The notes under the pieces are model-generated. The model worked only from the letters and a program-made list of their open reading frames with translations, made no database searches and had not been told where the DNA came from. From DUAL01 sp964452095 (GTDB lineage Bacteria; Bacteroidota; Bacteroidia; Flavobacteriales; BACL11): 14,728 nucleotides of DNA. A program made the position numbers and the translations under genes. Every line of letters starts with the position of its first letter. The stretch's first letter is position 1. This document shows positions 13,649 through 14,728 of the stretch, piece after piece. The stretch lies in assembly GCA_964452095.1 (NCBI GenBank), contig CAYVKX010000053.1:1-14728 (forward strand). Reading direction: 5' to 3'.

Positions 13649-14307
13649 AAAAATATTGGGCAGAATTTTTAGGGACTTACATATTAGTATTTGTGGGCTG
13701 TGGAGCAATTATTATAAATAGTGTAACTAATGGAGTAGTTTCTCACTTAGGAGTTGGCTTATCGTTTGGCTTGGTGGTAATGACAATGATTTATGCAATT
13801 GGAGATATTTCTGGAGCACACATAAACCCAGCTGTTACCATTGCTTTTGCTGTTGCAAAAAGATTAAGTGTAAGAGAAGTAATTCCTTACATTAGCTTTC
13901 AAATTACAGGAGCAATTTTAGCTTCAGCTACTTTGTTTTTTATGTTTCCAGATGCTGTAACAATGGGTGAAACTTTACCTTTAAATAATAATTGGCAACA
14001 ATCTTTTGTGTTAGAAGTAATACTTACATTTATTTTGATGTTTGTTATATTAAATGTATCAACAGGTGCAAAAGAAAAAGGCATAACAGCTGCACTTGCA
14101 ATTGGTGGGGTTGTGGCTTTTGAGGCTACTTTTGCAGGTCCTATTTCTGGGGCTTCTATGAATCCTGCAAGAAGTATTGCTCCAGCACTTTTTAGTGATT
14201 TATCCCATTTATGGATTTATATTGTAGCAACAACATTAGGGGCTATTTTAGCAGTTTATTCTTGTAAGCTTATTCAAAAAGAGGATTGTTGCAAGGATTG
14301 TAAGTAG
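13645..14307 (+). CDS. MIP-family channel (aquaporin), NIP-like pore
   Basis: A 220-residue six-helix membrane channel with both NPA loops intact: GAHINPAVT at 58-66 and GASMNPARS at 169-177. Aligning by eye to AqpZ, the aromatic/arginine constriction is F41, A161, A170 and R176. AqpZ has F, H, T, R and GlpF has W, G, F, R. Small residues at the second and third positions, and the run FAGPISGASMNPARSIAPA, resemble nodulin-26-like channels, which pass uncharged solutes such as glycerol or metalloid acids. The substrate is therefore uncertain and strict water selectivity is unlikely. The C-terminus ends in a cytoplasmic cysteine-rich tail (EDCCKDCK). It is translationally coupled to the thioesterase gene and converges on the TolC-family gene with a six-base gap. 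Confidence 0.95.
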   Translation: MKKYWAEFLGTYILVFVGCGAIIINSVTNGVVSHLGVGLSFGLVVMTMIYAIGDISGAHINPAVTIAFAVAKRLSVREVIPYISFQITGAILASATLFFMFPDAVTMGETLPLNNNWQQSFVLEVILTFILMFVILNVSTGAKEKGITAALAIGGVVAFEATFAGPISGASMNPARSIAPALFSDLSHLWIYIVATTLGAILAVYSCKLIQKEDCCKDCK

Positions 14308-14313
14308 AAAAAT

Positions 14314-14728
14314 TTATTCCCCAAAATCCTGAATAATACCACCAGTAATTTTTAATAGTGCAATCTTACTTTCCATTAAATTATAAGCAGCTTGCTGTGC
14401 ATTAATACCAGAAGTAATAAAAGCGATTTCAATATCTCTTAGCATAAAAGAATTGATAACTCCTCTGTTTTGTTTGTCGGTAGCCAAACCATAATTAATT
14501 TCAGCAATTTTAAATGCTTTTTGGTTTAAGCTAAAAGCTGATATTCTGCTGTTGTATTGATCATTAGTTAATGAAAGTTGATGTAACACCTCCCTTTTAA
14601 TTTTTTCGTATTGCAAATCGTTTACTTCCTTTTGTACTTTTACTTTTCTAAGAGTATTGTAAAGTTTCCCTCCATCAAATAATCGGAAGTTAACTGAGAA
14701 ATTTGCAAAATAATTTAAACTTTCCCCA
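14314..14728 (-). CDS. TolC-family outer membrane efflux protein, C-terminal part
   Basis: The minus-strand frame is open from the stop at 14314 to the window edge (137 residues), so the gene continues outside and its start is not seen. Near the edge it reads SVNFRLFDGGKLYNTLRKVK, the L-F-D-G-G turn and coiled-coil helix typical of TolC/OprM proteins before the second half of the barrel-tunnel. Long amphipathic helices follow (KIKREVLHQLSLTNDQY; INYGLATDKQNRGVINSFML), and the protein ends SKIALLKITGGIIQDFGE, where many family members have a KxxLLRLTGxL-like ending. These proteins form trimeric export ducts working with an inner-membrane pump and a periplasmic adaptor; the partner genes are not in the window. 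A TTG at 14614-14616 that could be mistaken for a start is an internal leucine. Confidence 0.9.
   Translation of the reverse strand, partial: GESLNYFANFSVNFRLFDGGKLYNTLRKVKVQKEVNDLQYEKIKREVLHQLSLTNDQYNSRISAFSLNQKAFKIAEINYGLATDKQNRGVINSFMLRDIEIAFITSGINAQQAAYNLMESKIALLKITGGIIQDFGE

Noticed and set aside
14314..14616. A 100-residue complete gene starting at TTG 14616
   Set aside because: The frame stays open to the window edge with typical TolC-family sequence, so this is the end of a longer gene.

Overview
The window is an AT-rich, gene-dense bacterial chromosome segment, most probably from Bacteroidota and close to Flavobacteriia. Evidence for this: the DUF2851 gene, the dnaA–low-MW tyrosine phosphatase–short tetrapyrrole-methylase order, the split 5'-nucleotidase pair, a lipoprotein with a charged surface-export-like signal after its cysteine, TAnnTTTG-type promoter boxes, and almost no Shine-Dalgarno sequences. 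A run of ten N at 5466-5475 shows that it is a draft scaffold. No tRNA, rRNA, CRISPR, IS element or phage gene was seen. Apart from one orphan lipoprotein, all genes belong to recognisable families.

Layout. (1) 68-1682: pyrF (+) converges on a membrane-anchored DUF218/YdcF-like protein (-); a G/C-rich hairpin lies between them. (2) 1729-5293 (+): a tight five-gene operon of DUF2851 protein, PspC-like membrane protein, two-TM RCK potassium channel, a second and tiny PspC-like protein of 54 residues, and an SDR/RmlD-like reductase. (3) 5386-7501 (+): an nrnA-type DHH phosphoesterase interrupted by the assembly gap, then an exported cyclophilin–FKBP fusion, closed by a strong terminator shared with the opposing gene. 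(4) 7570-8682 (-): a lipoprotein of unknown function. (5) 8800-11396 (-): dnaA, a low-MW phosphotyrosine phosphatase and a short RsmI-like methyltransferase, apparently one transcript. (6) 11577-13192 (-): a 5'-nucleotidase split into a lipoprotein substrate-binding half and a Tat-exported catalytic half. (7) 13241-14307 (+): a YbgC-type thioesterase overlapping an aquaporin whose pore resembles the NIP/metalloid class. (8) 14314-14728 (-): the C-terminal end of a TolC-family efflux protein that runs off the window.

How it works together. Most of this is housekeeping (pyrimidine synthesis, replication initiation, nanoRNA/pAp recycling, rRNA-type methylation) mixed with envelope functions (PPIase, lipoproteins, ecto-nucleotidase, ion and solute channels, efflux). 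The points most worth a second look are: two PspC miniproteins bracketing a K+ channel whose filter reads TVGFN; a DUF2851 protein with PD...ExHxK-like residues and four cysteines suggesting a metal-cluster nuclease (hypothesis); the 5'-nucleotidase halves using different export routes; the NIP-like aquaporin pore; and the assembly gap, which separates two divergent copies of one motif and hides a frameshift.
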